This document shows, in pieces, positions 63,293-64,000 of a DNA stretch of 64,000 nucleotides. Both the position numbers and the translations under genes were made by a program. The DNA is from Nocardioides sp. JQ2195. Lineage in GTDB: Bacteria > Actinomycetota > Actinomycetes > Propionibacteriales > Nocardioidaceae. The stretch lies in assembly GCF_012272695.1 (NCBI RefSeq), contig NZ_CP050902.1, positions 3,596,001 to 3,660,000 of the forward strand, in the 5' to 3' direction. Positions within the stretch are counted from its first letter, which is position 1. Every line of letters starts with the position of its first letter. The notes beneath the pieces are model-generated. The model was not told the DNA's origin and did no database searches. It saw nothing but the letters and a program-made list of their open reading frames with translations.

Positions 63293-64000
63293 GCGACCGC
63301 CTCCTTCTCGACCAGGGCCAGGAACGCGGTCTCGATGTCGTCGGCTCCGGCACCGGCCTTGATCGCCCCAGGGCAGTCGTCGGCGATGATCCGGCCCTCC
63401 CGCATCAGCAGCAGCCGGTCGCACCGCTCCGCCTCGTCCATGACGTGGCTGGAGACCAGGACCGTCGTGCCACCGTCGGCGAGCTCGTGGAAGAGCGCCC
63501 AGAGGTCGCGACGCAGGACGGGGTCGAGCCCGACGGTCGGCTCGTCGAGGACGAGCACGTCGGGTTGGCGCAGCAGGGCGACCGCGAGGCTGGTGCGCGA
63601 ACGCTGTCCGCCGCTGAGGTTGCCCACGACCTGGTCACGGTGGTCGTCGAGGTCGACCGCGACGATCGACCGCTCGACGTCGTCAGTGGTCGCGGCGAGG
63701 ACCTGGGCGAAGAAGCGCAGGTTCTCCGCCACGGTCAGGTCGTCGTACACGCTGGCGGCCTGGGTGACGTAGCCGACCCGGTCGCGCAAGGGCCTGCTGC
63801 CGGCCGGTTCACCGAGCACGGCGACGGTGCCGGACTCGACCACCTGCACTCCGACGACTGCTCGCATGAGTGTCGACTTGCCGCACCCAGAGGGACCGAG
63901 CAGGCCGGTGACCTGACCGGTGGGGATCGCGAAGCTGATCCCCGGGAGCACGGTGCGCGCGCCACGGACGACGGTCAGGTCGTCCACCTCGATCGCATAA
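63289..64000 (-). CDS. ABC transporter ATP-binding protein (5' end beyond window)
   Basis: Nucleotide-binding subunit driving the adjacent permease. Walker A GPSGCGKST, Q-loop VTQAA, signature LSGGQRSR, Walker B VLVLDEPTVGLD and the H-loop SSHVMDEAERC are complete. The frame stays open to the window edge (codons for Y-A-I-E-V precede the first in-window GTG at 63987), so the true start probably lies beyond 64000. Confidence 0.92.
   Translation of the reverse strand, partial: YAIEVDDLTVVRGARTVLPGISFAIPTGQVTGLLGPSGCGKSTLMRAVVGVQVVESGTVAVLGEPAGSRPLRDRVGYVTQAASVYDDLTVAENLRFFAQVLAATTDDVERSIVAVDLDDHRDQVVGNLSGGQRSRTSLAVALLRQPDVLVLDEPTVGLDPVLRRDLWALFHELADGGTTVLVSSHVMDEAERCDRLLLMREGRIIADDCPGAIKAGAGADDIETAFLALVEKEAVA

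Overview
This window is 64 kb of very high-GC actinobacterial chromosome with a dense, conserved, vertically inherited gene order. Menaquinone biosynthesis, a 14-subunit NDH-1, a Rex-type redox repressor, a System II cytochrome c maturation set and many GTG starts point to an aerobic actinomycete. Protein style and gene order look most like Nocardioidaceae (Nocardioides or a close relative); this is an inference, since there is no rRNA here. From memory, the order of many blocks matches M. tuberculosis Rv0500-Rv0562 and S. coelicolor around SCO3315-SCO3338. I see no insertion sequences, prophage, tRNA, rRNA or CRISPR.

Layout. (1) 47-18193, minus strand: menJ-nuoABCDEFGHIJKLMN-polyprenyl diphosphate synthase, a single apparent operon with start/stop overlaps, preceded by a near-perfect Rex operator (18247-18264); menG lies just upstream. 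(2) 19241-25276: a double-PGB L,D-transpeptidase, a small membrane protein, a three-gene ESX/WXG100-like cassette, isochorismate synthase menF, a decayed MerR fragment, an NmrA-type protein and a metal-dependent hydrolase. (3) 25513-33771: an Na+/H+ antiporter with a ZnF-UBP tail, an AraC-DinB fusion, menE-menC-menD, a GNAT enzyme, menA and a 44-residue membrane protein. With menF, menG and menJ, most of the menaquinone pathway is here; menB is absent. (4) 33851-42483: a thioesterase, a cysteine-synthase-like enzyme, then hemL-phosphatase-resA-ccdA-resB-ccsB (heme and cytochrome c maturation). (5) 42754-50361: a secreted lytic transglycosylase, hemB, and rex-hemA-hemC-hemD with a Rex operator over the rex promoter. 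(6) 50354-57700: acyl-CoA synthetase-glutaredoxin, a HAD phosphatase, a BldN-type ECF sigma factor with a membrane anti-sigma-like protein, an acyltransferase, an epimerase, ribosomal protein bS22 (33 aa) and a small excisionase-like HTH protein. (7) 57955-64000: trpS behind a leader peptide/attenuator, a HAD hydrolase, a lipoate-ligase-like protein, proline dehydrogenase-proC and an ABC-2 exporter cut by the window edge.

How it fits together. The window is largely one respiratory-chain programme: NDH-1, its quinone, heme for the cytochromes and cytochrome c assembly, with Rex (NADH/NAD+ sensing) predicted to control both its own heme operon and the whole menJ-nuo operon. A second layer is the BldN-like sigma factor. 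Its promoter consensus (CGTAAC-N16-CGTTGA) occurs perfectly before the lytic transglycosylase gene and nearly perfectly before the anti-sigma-like gene, which suggests a conserved regulon in an organism that need not sporulate. A third is a tandem-Trp leader peptide with mutually exclusive hairpins before trpS.

Two genome-style features recur. About 17 genes carry a TANNNT-like -10 hexamer exactly 6-8 nt before an ATG/GTG, the signature of leaderless transcripts. Two families of short tandem repeats (22 bp and 31 bp periods) sit in intergenic gaps, mostly between convergent genes, where the 22-bp family fills the entire gap between two stop codons at two loci.
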